NCBI GenBank assembly: GCA_036522155.1
Contig: DATDGI010000316.1
Coordinates: 1-13,678 of the forward strand
Reading direction: 5' to 3'
Length of the DNA: 13,678 bases
Origin: UBA9676 sp036522155
Lineage (GTDB): Bacteria > Actinomycetota > Actinomycetes > Streptosporangiales > Streptosporangiaceae
Part shown: positions 1 through 6,993 of the stretch, piece after piece
Numbering within the stretch: the stretch's first letter is position 1
How the letters are laid out: each line of letters starts with the position of its first letter
Program-made: the position numbers and the translations under genes
Notes under the pieces: model-generated
The model's database searches: none
What the model saw: only the letters and a program-made list of their open reading frames with translations
Told to the model about the DNA's origin: nothing

Positions 1-2
1 GG

Positions 3-1052
3 TTGCACCTGCAGGTGGTCAGCCGCCCGGAATACGCGACGCCGGAGTGCGGCAGCGTGCTTGACCTCATCGTTCATGACAAGGCGGGCGAGCGGATCCT
101 GGAAGGGCTGCTCGCAGACGCCGGCCGGTGGCTGCGCGAAGAGGGCATCGCCGGCGATATCCACGTGTTCAAGCGCACTGCCGCCCCGGCGGGCAACTCA
201 TACGGCTGCCAGGAGAACTACCTGGTCAGCCGGCGCGGCGAGTTCGGCCGGCTGGCCGACATCCTGATCCCGTTCCTGGTCACCAGGCAGCTCATCTGCG
301 GCGCAGGCGCGGTCGTGCAGACACCGCGCGGCGCCGTGTACTGCCTTTCCCGGCGGGCCGGGCATATTGGGAACGGCATACCGTCGGCGATCACCCGGTC
401 CAGGCCGCTTATCACTACCCGCGACGAGCCGCGCGCCGCCGCTGCGGGGTTGCGGCGGCTGCGCGTGACCGTCAGCGACTCCAACATGAGCGAGACGACC
501 ACAATGCTCAAGGTAGGAGCTAGCGACCTCGTGCTGCGCATGGCCGAGGCGGCCACCGTGATGCCGGACCTAACCCTGGACCACCCGGTCCAGGTCATCG
601 GTGAGGTCAGCCGCGACATAACCGGGCGCAGCCTGGTACGGCTGGCCGGCGGACGGCAGATGAGCGCGCTCGACATCCAGCGCGAGTACCTGGCCAAGGC
701 GAGGGACTTCACCGACAAACGCGGCGCGGATGCGGTCAGCAGGCGCGTACTCGGAATGTGGGAACGGGCGCTGGAAGCGATCGGGGCAGGAGACCTCGGC
801 ATCATCGCCCGGGAGATCGACTGGGTCATCAAATACCAGCTCATCGAGCAGTACCGGGCCAGCCATGACCTGCCCCTATCGGCGCCGCAGGTCGCCCAGG
901 CCGATCTGGCCTATCACGACATACGCCGGAGCCGCGGCCTGTACTACCAGCTCCAGCGCAGCAACGAGGTCGACAGGACCGCGCGTGACATCGACATCTT
1001 CGAGGCGAAAACCGCCCCACCGGCCCCCGGCCGCCACCGGCAGGCGGGCTGA
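3..1052 (+). CDS. pafA: PafA-family Pup ligase paralogue, 5'-partial, C-terminally truncated, probable pseudoenzyme
   Basis: PafA joins the C-terminal glutamate of Pup to substrate lysines, marking proteins for the actinobacterial proteasome. The reading frame is open from the window edge, so the TTG at position 3 is not a true start; by comparison with M. tuberculosis PafA (from memory) about 53 N-terminal residues, including the GIETE nucleotide-binding strand, lie outside. The family core is well kept: RPEYATPE, FLVTRQLICGAG, TRSRP, TRDEP, DSNMSETTTMLKVG, RLAGGRQ, SALDIQREY, EIDWVIK and DLAYHDI. PafA-type signatures favour PafA over Dop. Residues shared by PafA and Dop are changed: the catalytic Asp of LDVGSHPEY is Gln (window residue 4), that motif's His is Arg, the His of GCHENYL is Gln, and the His of VSHD is Arg. 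The protein ends right after the DIFEAK..PP segment, lacking the last ~50-70 residues; only 22 nt remain before the next gene, so that domain is deleted rather than frameshifted. Family assignment is firm; activity is doubtful. Confidence 0.9.
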   Translation: MHLQVVSRPEYATPECGSVLDLIVHDKAGERILEGLLADAGRWLREEGIAGDIHVFKRTAAPAGNSYGCQENYLVSRRGEFGRLADILIPFLVTRQLICGAGAVVQTPRGAVYCLSRRAGHIGNGIPSAITRSRPLITTRDEPRAAAAGLRRLRVTVSDSNMSETTTMLKVGASDLVLRMAEAATVMPDLTLDHPVQVIGEVSRDITGRSLVRLAGGRQMSALDIQREYLAKARDFTDKRGADAVSRRVLGMWERALEAIGAGDLGIIAREIDWVIKYQLIEQYRASHDLPLSAPQVAQADLAYHDIRRSRGLYYQLQRSNEVDRTARDIDIFEAKTAPPAPGRHRQAG

Positions 1053-1074
1053 TCCCGCCCATGGTGCGACGTTG

Positions 1075-1647
1075 TCAGAAGTCTTTCCTGAGCTGATCGA
1101 TCTCCCGGATCCGCTCGCGGAGCCGTTCATATGCTGGCCGCTCGCGGATGCGGGCCAGCGCCCAGCCGATCGCGTCCGCGCGGGTGTCCGCGATGCCTGC
1201 CATGATCAGCGTGTCGACGGTCTCCAGGCCGGAGCGGCCCAGCGTAGTGTGCATGTCCACCTGGGTTCTCTCCCCGAGTTCCCATCCCCGCGCGTCGGCA
1301 AGCCTTTGCCCGACCAACAGGCTGCACCGGGGACCGTGGCCGTCGCGGCCGACAGTCTTTTCGCAGGTGAACTCGACCAGCCTGATCTCGCGGAGCTTCC
1401 CGGCCAGGTGGTCAGCGAACTCCTCCATCGCCGCCTCGTGGTCATGTTGGAACGCCCGCACCGACCGCTCGTAGTCGTCGGGCCCGTCCGCCGCGAGCAG
1501 CACCCGGACCCACAGGTCTCCCGGCTCGATCTCCGGGTCGTCGCCGTATTGCAGCAGCACCACCTGCCGCACCGCGTCGCCCGGGAAACGCTCTCTCGCC
1601 TCAGCGTCGAGCTCGCGTTCAATGTCGTCCAGCCCAACCCGGTCCAT
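1075..1647 (-). CDS. hypothetical protein with ribbon-helix-helix-like C-terminus
   Basis: A 190-residue soluble protein that I do not recognise as a named family. The first ~110 residues are acidic and mixed alpha/beta, with no membrane segment. The last ~60 residues read as a short strand (QVDMHTTL), a helix (LETVDTLIMAGIA), a turn (DT) and a second helix (RADAIGWALARIRER), the order of a MetJ/Arc-type ribbon-helix-helix fold, followed by a charged helix (ERLRERIREIDQLRKDF). This suggests a DNA-binding or dimerising tail, although such domains are usually N-terminal. I chose the ATG at 1647 because GGGAGG (1653-1658) sits 5 nt upstream; the GTG at 1650 would leave only 2 nt. It converges on the PafA-like gene with 22 nt between stops and diverges from the GNAT gene. 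A good promoter lies just upstream. Function unknown. Confidence 0.75.
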   Translation of the reverse strand: MDRVGLDDIERELDAEARERFPGDAVRQVVLLQYGDDPEIEPGDLWVRVLLAADGPDDYERSVRAFQHDHEAAMEEFADHLAGKLREIRLVEFTCEKTVGRDGHGPRCSLLVGQRLADARGWELGERTQVDMHTTLGRSGLETVDTLIMAGIADTRADAIGWALARIRERPAYERLRERIREIDQLRKDF

Positions 1648-1674
1648 CACGGCCTCCCGATCGGCGTGAAATCC

Positions 1675-1703
1675 AAGCTAGTAACGCGATCTATCCAGGG
1701 CAA
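1675..1703 (-). promoter_or_regulatory. promoter of the 1075-1647 gene
   Basis: On the minus strand, TTGCCC (1698-1703) and TAGCTT (1675-1680) are separated by exactly 17 nt, a sigma-70/HrdB-like arrangement. The predicted transcript would begin near 1668, giving a leader of about 20 nt that carries the GGGAGG ribosome-binding site. Confidence 0.5.
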
Positions 1704-1780
1704 CGCAATATTCGCCTGCGTGGGCGCCACCACGGGGGCGTTTGCCGCGGCCGGGCGGGGTGGTGCGAAGGCTGTCCGGC

Positions 1781-1786
1781 TAGCAT
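1781..1786 (+). promoter_or_regulatory. -10 hexamer of a probable leaderless GNAT transcript
   Basis: TAGCAT fits the actinobacterial -10 consensus TANNNT and ends 6 nt before the ATG at 1793, so transcription would start at about the A of the start codon. There is no purine-rich ribosome-binding site in the preceding 20 nt. No convincing -35 hexamer is visible. Confidence 0.45.
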
Positions 1787-1792
1787 CGCCTG

Positions 1793-2272
1793 ATGAGTGA
1801 TCAGTTCTTCGTTCCGGTGAGTTTCGCGGTCCCTGGTGGGCTCACGGCTGAGGAATTCCGGCTGGAACCGCTCGGGCCTCAGCACAATGCCGCGGACTAT
1901 GCGGCATGGACGGCCAGCATCAGCCACATCCAGGCGACGCCGGGATTCGCCGGGAGGGGCTGGCCACACGAGATGAGCCTGGCGGAAAATCTGCGCGACC
2001 TCGAACGCCACGCGCAGGACTTCGCCGAGCGCCGCGGGTTCACCTACACCGTGCTCAGCACCGGCACCGGCGACGTCGTCGGCTGCGTGTACATCTACCC
2101 GCCGCGCGGCGAAAGCCAGGGCGGCGCCGGTGCGGGGGAACATGATGCGGCCGTCAGTTCCTGGGTACGCGCGGACTGTGCGGAGCTCGACCCGGTGCTT
2201 TACCACGCGGTCCGCGCTTGGCTGGAACGCGACTGGCCGTTCCACTCGATCGAGTACGCGCCACGGGTCTGA
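1793..2272 (+). CDS. GNAT-like N-acetyltransferase
   Basis: A 159-residue soluble protein resembling an actinobacterial GNAT-fold group. The N-terminal half has the substrate-side pattern FRLEPLGPQHNAADYAAW, and residues ~85-102 (FTYTVLSTGTGDVVGCVYIYP) form the paired strands that in GNAT enzymes precede the acetyl-CoA pyrophosphate loop. The usual R/Q-x-x-G-x-G/A loop is not obvious, so cofactor binding is inferred from overall resemblance. The C-terminal part (VSSWVRADCAELDPVLYHAVRAWLERDWPF) matches the helix-strand end of the fold. The length is typical of a single-domain GNAT. The substrate is unknown. The ATG at 1793 has no Shine-Dalgarno sequence and looks leaderless. It converges on the TIR-WD40 gene with 23 nt between stops. 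Confidence 0.7.
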   Translation: MSDQFFVPVSFAVPGGLTAEEFRLEPLGPQHNAADYAAWTASISHIQATPGFAGRGWPHEMSLAENLRDLERHAQDFAERRGFTYTVLSTGTGDVVGCVYIYPPRGESQGGAGAGEHDAAVSSWVRADCAELDPVLYHAVRAWLERDWPFHSIEYAPRV

Positions 2273-2295
2273 CCGAGGGCTGGGCGTTCGCGGGG

Positions 2296-5079
2296 TCAGG
2301 CGCAGACCGCGGGGTGGGTTTCGCCGGGGGCGTACTGGGTCCAGTCCGAGGTGGTGGGTGGCCCAACGTCAGTGCAGAGTGCCGCGTAAGGATGCATGAG
2401 TGGGGCAACGGCCCACACGCGTACTGTGCCGTCGCTGCCGGCGGTGGCCAGCAGCTTGCCGTCCGGGCTGAACGCCACGCCGTTGACGCTGACGAGCGAG
2501 CCGGTGGTGGCGGTGATGGGTGCACTGACGGCCCGGCCGGTGACCGGATCCCACAACCGCACGGTCCCGTCGCCGCCCGCGGTGGCCAGCAGCTTGCCGT
2601 CCGGGCTGAACGCCACCGCATCCCAGACGAACGAGGCGCCGGGTCCCCGAAGGGGTGCCCCGACGGGTCTGCCGGTGACGGGATCCCACGAGCGCACCGT
2701 GGTGCCGTCCGCGCTGACCACTAGCTTGCCGCCAGCGCTGAAGGCCACCCCGACCAGACCGCCAGAGCCCGTGTGTGCGGCGTGGAGAGGCGCGCCGACC
2801 GGCTGGCCGGTGGCCGGGTCCCAGATCCGCACTGTCCCGTTCTGGCTTCCGCCGGCCAGCAGCTTGCCGTCCGGGCTGAACGCCAAGCCGCCCGCGAACC
2901 CCGAGGAATCGGGGATCTGAAGCGCTGCGCCGACAGCCCGGCCGGTGGCCGGGTCCCACAGCCGCACCGTATTGTTGCCATCTTCACTGGCCAGGAGCTT
3001 GCCGTCCGGGCTGAACGCCAGCTTGTACACACCACCTGGGGCGCTGGTGACGTGGATGGGTGCACCGGCGGGCTGTCCAGTAAACGGATCCCACAACCGC
3101 ACCGTGCCGCCATTGTCGCCGGTGGCCAGCAGCTTGCCGTCCGGGCTGAACGCCACCGCCCGCGCTCCTCCCGAGGAGCTGACGGCAGTTACAGGTGTGG
3201 CCGGGGCGGCATGGATGGGCTCACCGGCGGGCTGTCTAGTGAGCGGATCCCACAGCCGCACGGTGCCGTCGGTGCCGGCGGTGGCCAGCAGCTTGCCGTC
3301 CGGGCTGAACGCGACCTTGTTCACAGCGGGCGAGGTCCCGGTGGCGGCCTGGATGGGTGCGCTGACGGGCCTGCCGGTCCGCGGATCCCACAGCCGCAGC
3401 GTGCCGTCACCGCCGGCGGTGGCCAGCAGCTTGCCATCGGGGCTGAACGCCACCCCGCCGACGCCGCTTGAGGGGCTGCTGGCGTGGAGCGGCACGCCGA
3501 CGGGCCTGCCGGTCCGTGGATCCCACAGCCGCACCGTGCCATCGCTGCCGCCAGCGCTGGCCAGCAGCTTGCCATCCGGGCTGAACGCCACCCCGCCTCC
3601 GCCGGTTCCGTAGCCGGGGGCATGGAGGGGTGCGCCGACCTGGCGGCCGGTAGCCGGATCCCACAACCGCACCGTGGTGCCGTCCGTGCTGGCCAGCAGC
3701 TTGCCGTCCCGGCTGAATGCCACCGCGACGACGCCGGCCGAGGGGCTGGCGGCGGGGAGGGGCGCCCCGACGGGCCGGCCGGTGGCCAGATCCCACAACC
3801 GCACCATGCCCTTACTGCCGGCGCTGGCCAGCAGCTTGCCGTCCGGGCTGAACGCCACCGCCAGGACAGCGCCCGACGGGCCAGCGGCGTGGAGGTGTGT
3901 CCCGGCGGGCCGGCCAGTGGCCGGATCCCACAACCGCACGGTGTCGCCGGCGGTGGCCAGCAGTTTGCCGTCCGGGCTGAACGCCACCGCAGGCCAGACG
4001 GACGAGGCGCCGGGCCCCTGAAGGTGTGCCCCGGCGGGCTGGCCGGTGGCCGGATCCCAGAACCGCACCGTGCCATTGCCATCCGTGCTGGCGAGCAGCT
4101 TGCCGTCCGGGCTGAACGTGACCCCGGTCACGCCGTTGACAGGGTCGCTGGTGGTGGGCAGGATGCCAGCTTGTTTTTGCTCGGTCAGCAAGGCCGTCAT
4201 CGCCGATGCGGCTTGGGCAGTGGGGAAGACGCGCCAGGCGGCGACGGCCAGCCGCCGCGCGGTCACGGGGTCGGTGGGGTCGATGCCCAGGCCTTCGGCG
4301 GCGAGCTGGCGGGATAGGGCGATCTCACCTTGACGTATCGCCTGATGGCGCTGGATGTTGGCCACGACCGCCAGGACCGAGGCGAGCAGCACCAGCACGG
4401 TCAGCGCTGCGATCACGGCCTGGACAATCCGGCGGGTCCGCCGTTGCTGCCGGACATCCTCGCCTTCGATTTCTTCCTTGGGGACCTCGCGGATGGCCGA
4501 TGCCAGCGTGGCAATCTGGTCGCGGAATCTGGCATTGCGCAGGGTCAGGCCCGTAGCACCTCGCGCCCAGGCCATATCGAGATACTTAGGCTCGACCGGG
4601 AAGACATCGCGAAGCTCCGGGTTCCAGGCGGTGGAGGTGGGACTGAGTTCACCGCTGGCTCTGTCCCAGATAAAGCTGCCATTGGTGACGACGACCAGCA
4701 GATGGTCCGTGCCCCTGCTGGACGCCCAGTGCATGATCTCTTGGCCAACCCAGTCCGACCGGGCCGCCTCCGGCGAGGCCAATACGACAAGCCAGCGCGA
4801 TGCGTCAAGCGCGGCCCGGATGCTGGGCCACAGCCCAGGGCTGACCGCCAGGCTGCTCTCGTCCCGGAACACCTCTATGGCGCGGCGGCGGTTCCACGGC
4901 TTCGCCAGATGCTGCAGGCCCCGCTGCAAGACCGGGGCGAACACCGTATCGGCCTCGTGTGCATAGGAGACAAAGGCGTCATAGGACTTGCGTGAGACTT
5001 CCGGGGCAGCCGTGCCAGCCGCCGCATCCGATCCTGCGGCATCCACGTTCGCACTCAGCGCGAGCACCTCCCACGTCAC
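2296..5079 (-). CDS. TIR domain - transmembrane - WD40 repeat protein
   Basis: A 927-residue membrane receptor-like protein. Residues ~33-170 form a bacterial TIR domain (YDAFVSYAHEAD, VFRDESSLAVSPGLWPSI, RWLVVLASPEAARSDWVGQE); Glu114 in SDWVGQE sits where TIR NADases carry their catalytic glutamate. Residues 218-240 are one strongly hydrophobic helix preceded by RQQRRTRR, consistent with a cytoplasmic TIR and the repeats across the membrane or packed on it. A linker (SRQLAAEGLGIDPTDPVTARRLAVAAWRVFPT written in part: DPTDPVTARRLAVAAW) of the kind seen in actinobacterial STAND/WD40 proteins leads into 13 WD repeats (~312-895), each with FSPDGKLLA and a terminal WD. The tail (ALC...W..YAPGE...VCA) is a cap common to these proteins. 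No ATPase (NACHT/AP-ATPase) domain is present. The GTG at 5079 is the longest start and lacks a good ribosome-binding site, so the exact N-terminus is uncertain. It lies 57 nt after glnA on the same strand. Likely stress or phage-triggered signalling, by family analogy. Confidence 0.88.
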   Translation of the reverse strand: MTWEVLALSANVDAAGSDAAAGTAAPEVSRKSYDAFVSYAHEADTVFAPVLQRGLQHLAKPWNRRRAIEVFRDESSLAVSPGLWPSIRAALDASRWLVVLASPEAARSDWVGQEIMHWASSRGTDHLLVVVTNGSFIWDRASGELSPTSTAWNPELRDVFPVEPKYLDMAWARGATGLTLRNARFRDQIATLASAIREVPKEEIEGEDVRQQRRTRRIVQAVIAALTVLVLLASVLAVVANIQRHQAIRQGEIALSRQLAAEGLGIDPTDPVTARRLAVAAWRVFPTAQAASAMTALLTEQKQAGILPTTSDPVNGVTGVTFSPDGKLLASTDGNGTVRFWDPATGQPAGAHLQGPGASSVWPAVAFSPDGKLLATAGDTVRLWDPATGRPAGTHLHAAGPSGAVLAVAFSPDGKLLASAGSKGMVRLWDLATGRPVGAPLPAASPSAGVVAVAFSRDGKLLASTDGTTVRLWDPATGRQVGAPLHAPGYGTGGGGVAFSPDGKLLASAGGSDGTVRLWDPRTGRPVGVPLHASSPSSGVGGVAFSPDGKLLATAGGDGTLRLWDPRTGRPVSAPIQAATGTSPAVNKVAFSPDGKLLATAGTDGTVRLWDPLTRQPAGEPIHAAPATPVTAVSSSGGARAVAFSPDGKLLATGDNGGTVRLWDPFTGQPAGAPIHVTSAPGGVYKLAFSPDGKLLASEDGNNTVRLWDPATGRAVGAALQIPDSSGFAGGLAFSPDGKLLAGGSQNGTVRIWDPATGQPVGAPLHAAHTGSGGLVGVAFSAGGKLVVSADGTTVRSWDPVTGRPVGAPLRGPGASFVWDAVAFSPDGKLLATAGGDGTVRLWDPVTGRAVSAPITATTGSLVSVNGVAFSPDGKLLATAGSDGTVRVWAVAPLMHPYAALCTDVGPPTTSDWTQYAPGETHPAVCA
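2400..4140. repeat. 13 tandem WD40-coding repeat units
   Basis: The conserved plus-strand core AGCTTGCC and its flank recur at about 2453, 2591, 2723, 2861, 2996, 3131, 3290, 3428, 3566, 3698, 3833, 3962 and 4097. Unit lengths are 129-159 nt, all multiples of three, mostly 132-138. A block of about 25 nt around each core is almost invariant, including at synonymous positions, while the linkers between blocks differ in sequence and length. The unit at 2723 is the most diverged (SAGGKLVVS instead of SPDGKLLAT). The pattern indicates recent amplification or gene conversion inside the coding region. Confidence 0.9.
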
Positions 5080-5083
5080 CGCA

Positions 5084-5120
5084 GTGAGTTAGTGCTCTCA
5101 CCTTCGGCTCATGCTGTCAA
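5084..5120 (-). promoter_or_regulatory. possible promoter/operator upstream of the TIR-WD40 gene
   Basis: In the 57-nt gap after glnA the minus strand contains a perfect TTGACA -35 hexamer (5115-5120) but no matching -10 at 16-18 nt; TAACTC (5086-5091) lies 23 nt further on and 6 nt before the GTG start. An inverted repeat GTGAG-N8-CTCAC (5084-5101) overlaps this stretch and could be an operator. No terminator with a T-tract is visible between the genes, so read-through from glnA is also possible. Confidence 0.3.
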
Positions 5121-5136
5121 GAGACGGCCGAGCCCC

Positions 5137-6561
5137 TCAGATGTCGAAGTAGAGCTCGAACTCGTGCGGGTGCGGGCGCAGCCGGATCGGGTCGAGCTCG
5201 TTGGACCGCTTGTAGTCCAGCCAGGTCTCGATGAGGTCCGCGGTGAACACCCCGCCGTCTACCAGGAAATCGTGGTCGGCCTCCAGGGTGTCCAGCACGG
5301 CGTCCAGCGAGCCGGGCACCTGCGGGATGGCCAGGGCCTCGTCCGGCGGCAGTTCGTAGAGGTCCTTGTCCACCGGCTCGGGCGGCTCGATCTTGTTCCG
5401 GATGCCGTCGACGCCGGCCATCATCATGGCCGAGAACGCGAGGTAGGGGTTGCAGGACGGGTCGGGCACCCGGAACTCCAGCCGCTTGGCCTTGGGGTTC
5501 GAGCCCGTGATCGGGATGCGCACGCAGGCGGACCGGTTCCGCTGCGAGTAGACCAGGTTGACCGGCGCCTCGAAACCGGGCACCAGCCGGTGGTAGGAGT
5601 TCACGGTCGGGTTGGTAAAGGCCAGCAGCGACGGCGCGTGCTTGAGCAGCCCGCCGACGTAGTAGCGGCCGATGTCCGACAGCCCGGCGTACCCGACCTC
5701 GTCGTAGAACAGCGGCGAGCCGTCCTTCCACAGGCTCTGGTGGCAGTGCATGCCGGAGCCGTTGTCACCGAACAGCGGCTTGGGCATGAACGTCACCGTC
5801 TTGCCCGCCGCCCGGGCGACGCTCTTGACGATGTACTTGTAGTTCATCAGGTTGTCGGCCATGTGCAGCAGCGGCGCGAACCTGATGTCGATCTCCGCCT
5901 GGCCCGCCGTGCCCACCTCGTGGTGCTGCATCTCCACCGGGATACCGCACCTGATGAGCATGCGGACCATTTCCGAGCGCAGGTCGGTGTAGTGGTCCAT
6001 CGGCGGGATGGGGAAGTAGCCGCCCTTGTAGCGGGGCTTGTAGCCGAGGTTGCCGCCGTCCTCCTCGCGGCCGGTGTTCCACGCGCCCTCGATGGAGTCG
6101 AGGTGGTAGTAGCCCTCGTTTGGCCCGGTCGAGAACCGCGCCGAGTCGAAGATGTAGAACTCCGCCTCCGGGCCGAAGTAGACGGTGTCGGCGATCCCGG
6201 TGCCCTTCAGGTACTCCTGCGCCTTTCGGGCGATGTTGCGCGGGTCCCGGGTGTAGGGCTCACCGGTCAGCGGGTCGTGCACGAAGAACGTGATGTTCAG
6301 GGTGACGTGCTGCCGGAACGGGTCGATCATGGCGGTGGTCGGGTCAGGCATGAGCAGCATGTCGGACTCGTGGATCTGCTGGAACCCGCGGATCGAGGAG
6401 CCGTCGAACATCAGCCCGTCGGTGAACACCTTCTCGTCAAAGTTCTCCACCGGCACGGTGAAGTGCTGCACCGTCCCGGGCAGGTCGCAGAACCTGACAT
6501 CGACGAACTCCACCTTGTTGTCGCCGATGAACTTCAGTACCTCGTCGGCGTTCGTGAACAT
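5137..6561 (-). CDS. glnA: type I glutamine synthetase (GlnA1)
   Basis: Catalyses ATP-dependent condensation of glutamate and ammonia to glutamine as a cytoplasmic dodecamer, the main ammonia-assimilation step. The 474-residue protein is full length. The N-terminal beta-grasp domain (residues ~1-105) contains FVDVRFCDLPGTVQHF and DGSSIRGF. The catalytic domain carries FGPEAEFYIFD (metal ligands), QHHEVGTAGQAEID, NGSGMHCHQSLW, the NRSACVRIP arginine loop and EFRVPDPSCNPYLAF. The adenylylation tyrosine is present at ~Tyr402 (KDLYELPPDE), so it should be regulated by GlnE as a GSI-beta enzyme. The ATG at 6561 is preferred over the adjacent TTG at 6564 because AGGGAGGG lies just upstream, with GGAGG 4 nt from the ATG. 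Transcription is very likely GlnR-controlled through the operator at 6645-6682. The neighbourhood with RDD, DUF4191 and lipA is conserved in actinobacteria. Confidence 0.98.
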   Translation of the reverse strand: MFTNADEVLKFIGDNKVEFVDVRFCDLPGTVQHFTVPVENFDEKVFTDGLMFDGSSIRGFQQIHESDMLLMPDPTTAMIDPFRQHVTLNITFFVHDPLTGEPYTRDPRNIARKAQEYLKGTGIADTVYFGPEAEFYIFDSARFSTGPNEGYYHLDSIEGAWNTGREEDGGNLGYKPRYKGGYFPIPPMDHYTDLRSEMVRMLIRCGIPVEMQHHEVGTAGQAEIDIRFAPLLHMADNLMNYKYIVKSVARAAGKTVTFMPKPLFGDNGSGMHCHQSLWKDGSPLFYDEVGYAGLSDIGRYYVGGLLKHAPSLLAFTNPTVNSYHRLVPGFEAPVNLVYSQRNRSACVRIPITGSNPKAKRLEFRVPDPSCNPYLAFSAMMMAGVDGIRNKIEPPEPVDKDLYELPPDEALAIPQVPGSLDAVLDTLEADHDFLVDGGVFTADLIETWLDYKRSNELDPIRLRPHPHEFELYFDI

Positions 6562-6628
6562 CAACCCTCCCTGCAGTGTGGTCCTGATGTCTCCGCACGG
6601 GGGTGTGCCTGCCGCAGGACCGCCTCGG

Positions 6629-6634
6629 ACGTTA
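6629..6634 (-). promoter_or_regulatory. glnA -10 hexamer
   Basis: Minus-strand TAACGT fits TANNNT and lies 10 nt downstream of the GlnR operator, so GlnR would occupy the -35 region, as at other GlnR-activated glnA promoters. The predicted leader is about 60 nt. Confidence 0.55.
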
Positions 6635-6644
6635 GGCGGTCGCG

Positions 6645-6682
6645 GTTTCCGACCCGTGTCCCAAGTGTTTCACGCGTGTTAC
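6645..6682 (-). promoter_or_regulatory. double GlnR operator of glnA
   Basis: Read on the minus strand this is GTAAC-N6-GAAAC-N6-GACAC-N6-GAAAC, two tandem copies of the actinobacterial GlnR box (gTnAC-n6-GnAAC) with exact 22-bp phasing. The upstream copy is perfect and the second has one mismatch (GACAC for GTnAC). The same a-b-a-b architecture is known for Streptomyces glnA, where the nitrogen regulator GlnR binds. It places glnA under nitrogen-limitation control. Confidence 0.85.
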
Positions 6683-6925
6683 GGGATACCGACCGCTGTC
6701 CTCACCTGCGGAATCCCAGGATCGGAGCGTACCGCTGTCGGCCGGTTAACCTCTAGAGCGCTGGCCCGGACAGATACGTCCACGCCGATGATCACGGACG
6801 GGGCGGCGCGGACGGTCCCGAGATCCACCCGCTCCGGGGTGGGCGGTGCCAGGCGGGTTGTGGGCTGGGCTCGTCGGGGACCGCAGCGGCCACGCCCAGG
6901 GCATGCAAGAGCCGGGCGGAGTGTT

Positions 6926-6942
6926 GAACGGCGATGCCGTTC
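6926..6942. promoter_or_regulatory. perfect 7-bp inverted repeat, candidate operator
   Basis: GAACGGC-GAT-GCCGTTC is a perfect inverted repeat immediately followed by TAGGGT (6943-6948), which fits a -10 hexamer for the rightward membrane genes. A dimeric regulator bound here would cover the promoter spacer. There is no T-tract, so a terminator is unlikely. Confidence 0.35.
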
Positions 6943-6987
6943 TAGGGTTCCGTGCTGAGCGGTAACGCTCCCGGAACGGTCCGAGGG

Positions 6988-6993
6988 TAGCGT
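6988..6993 (+). promoter_or_regulatory. candidate -10 hexamer for the membrane paralogue operon
   Basis: TAGCGT fits TANNNT and lies 7 nt before a GTG at 7001, which would make a leaderless start. The alternative is the GTG at 6992 with GAGGG (6983-6987) 4 nt upstream; in that case this hexamer cannot be the -10 and TAGGGT at 6943 is the better candidate. Confidence 0.3.

Larger units (their letters stand above)
6562..6991. other. 430-nt divergent intergenic region between glnA and the membrane paralogues
   Basis: No convincing gene is seen here; open frames crossing it are shadows with no family resemblance. It holds the glnA ribosome-binding site, leader, -10 and GlnR operator (6565-6682). 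Further right are a 7-bp inverted repeat (6926-6942) and TANNNT elements for rightward transcription. Between 6690 and 6920 I see no feature I can support. Confidence 0.6.

Noticed and set aside
1053..1074. Frameshifted C-terminal domain of the PafA-like protein
   Set aside because: No frame after the stop encodes the expected domain, and the adjacent gene begins within 22 nt.
2400..4140. CRISPR or satellite-like array
   Set aside because: Unit length is 129-159 nt with codon-multiple spacing inside an open reading frame encoding WD40 repeats; there are no short repeat-spacer units.
2218..4333. Plus-strand repetitive open frames opposite the WD40 array
   Set aside because: Their periodicity is only the reverse complement of the WD40 repeats; no start signals or family resemblance.
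5092..6756. Large plus-strand open frame opposite glnA (554 codons)
   Set aside because: It is a shadow of glnA in GC-rich DNA; the valine/arginine/histidine-rich translation resembles no protein family.
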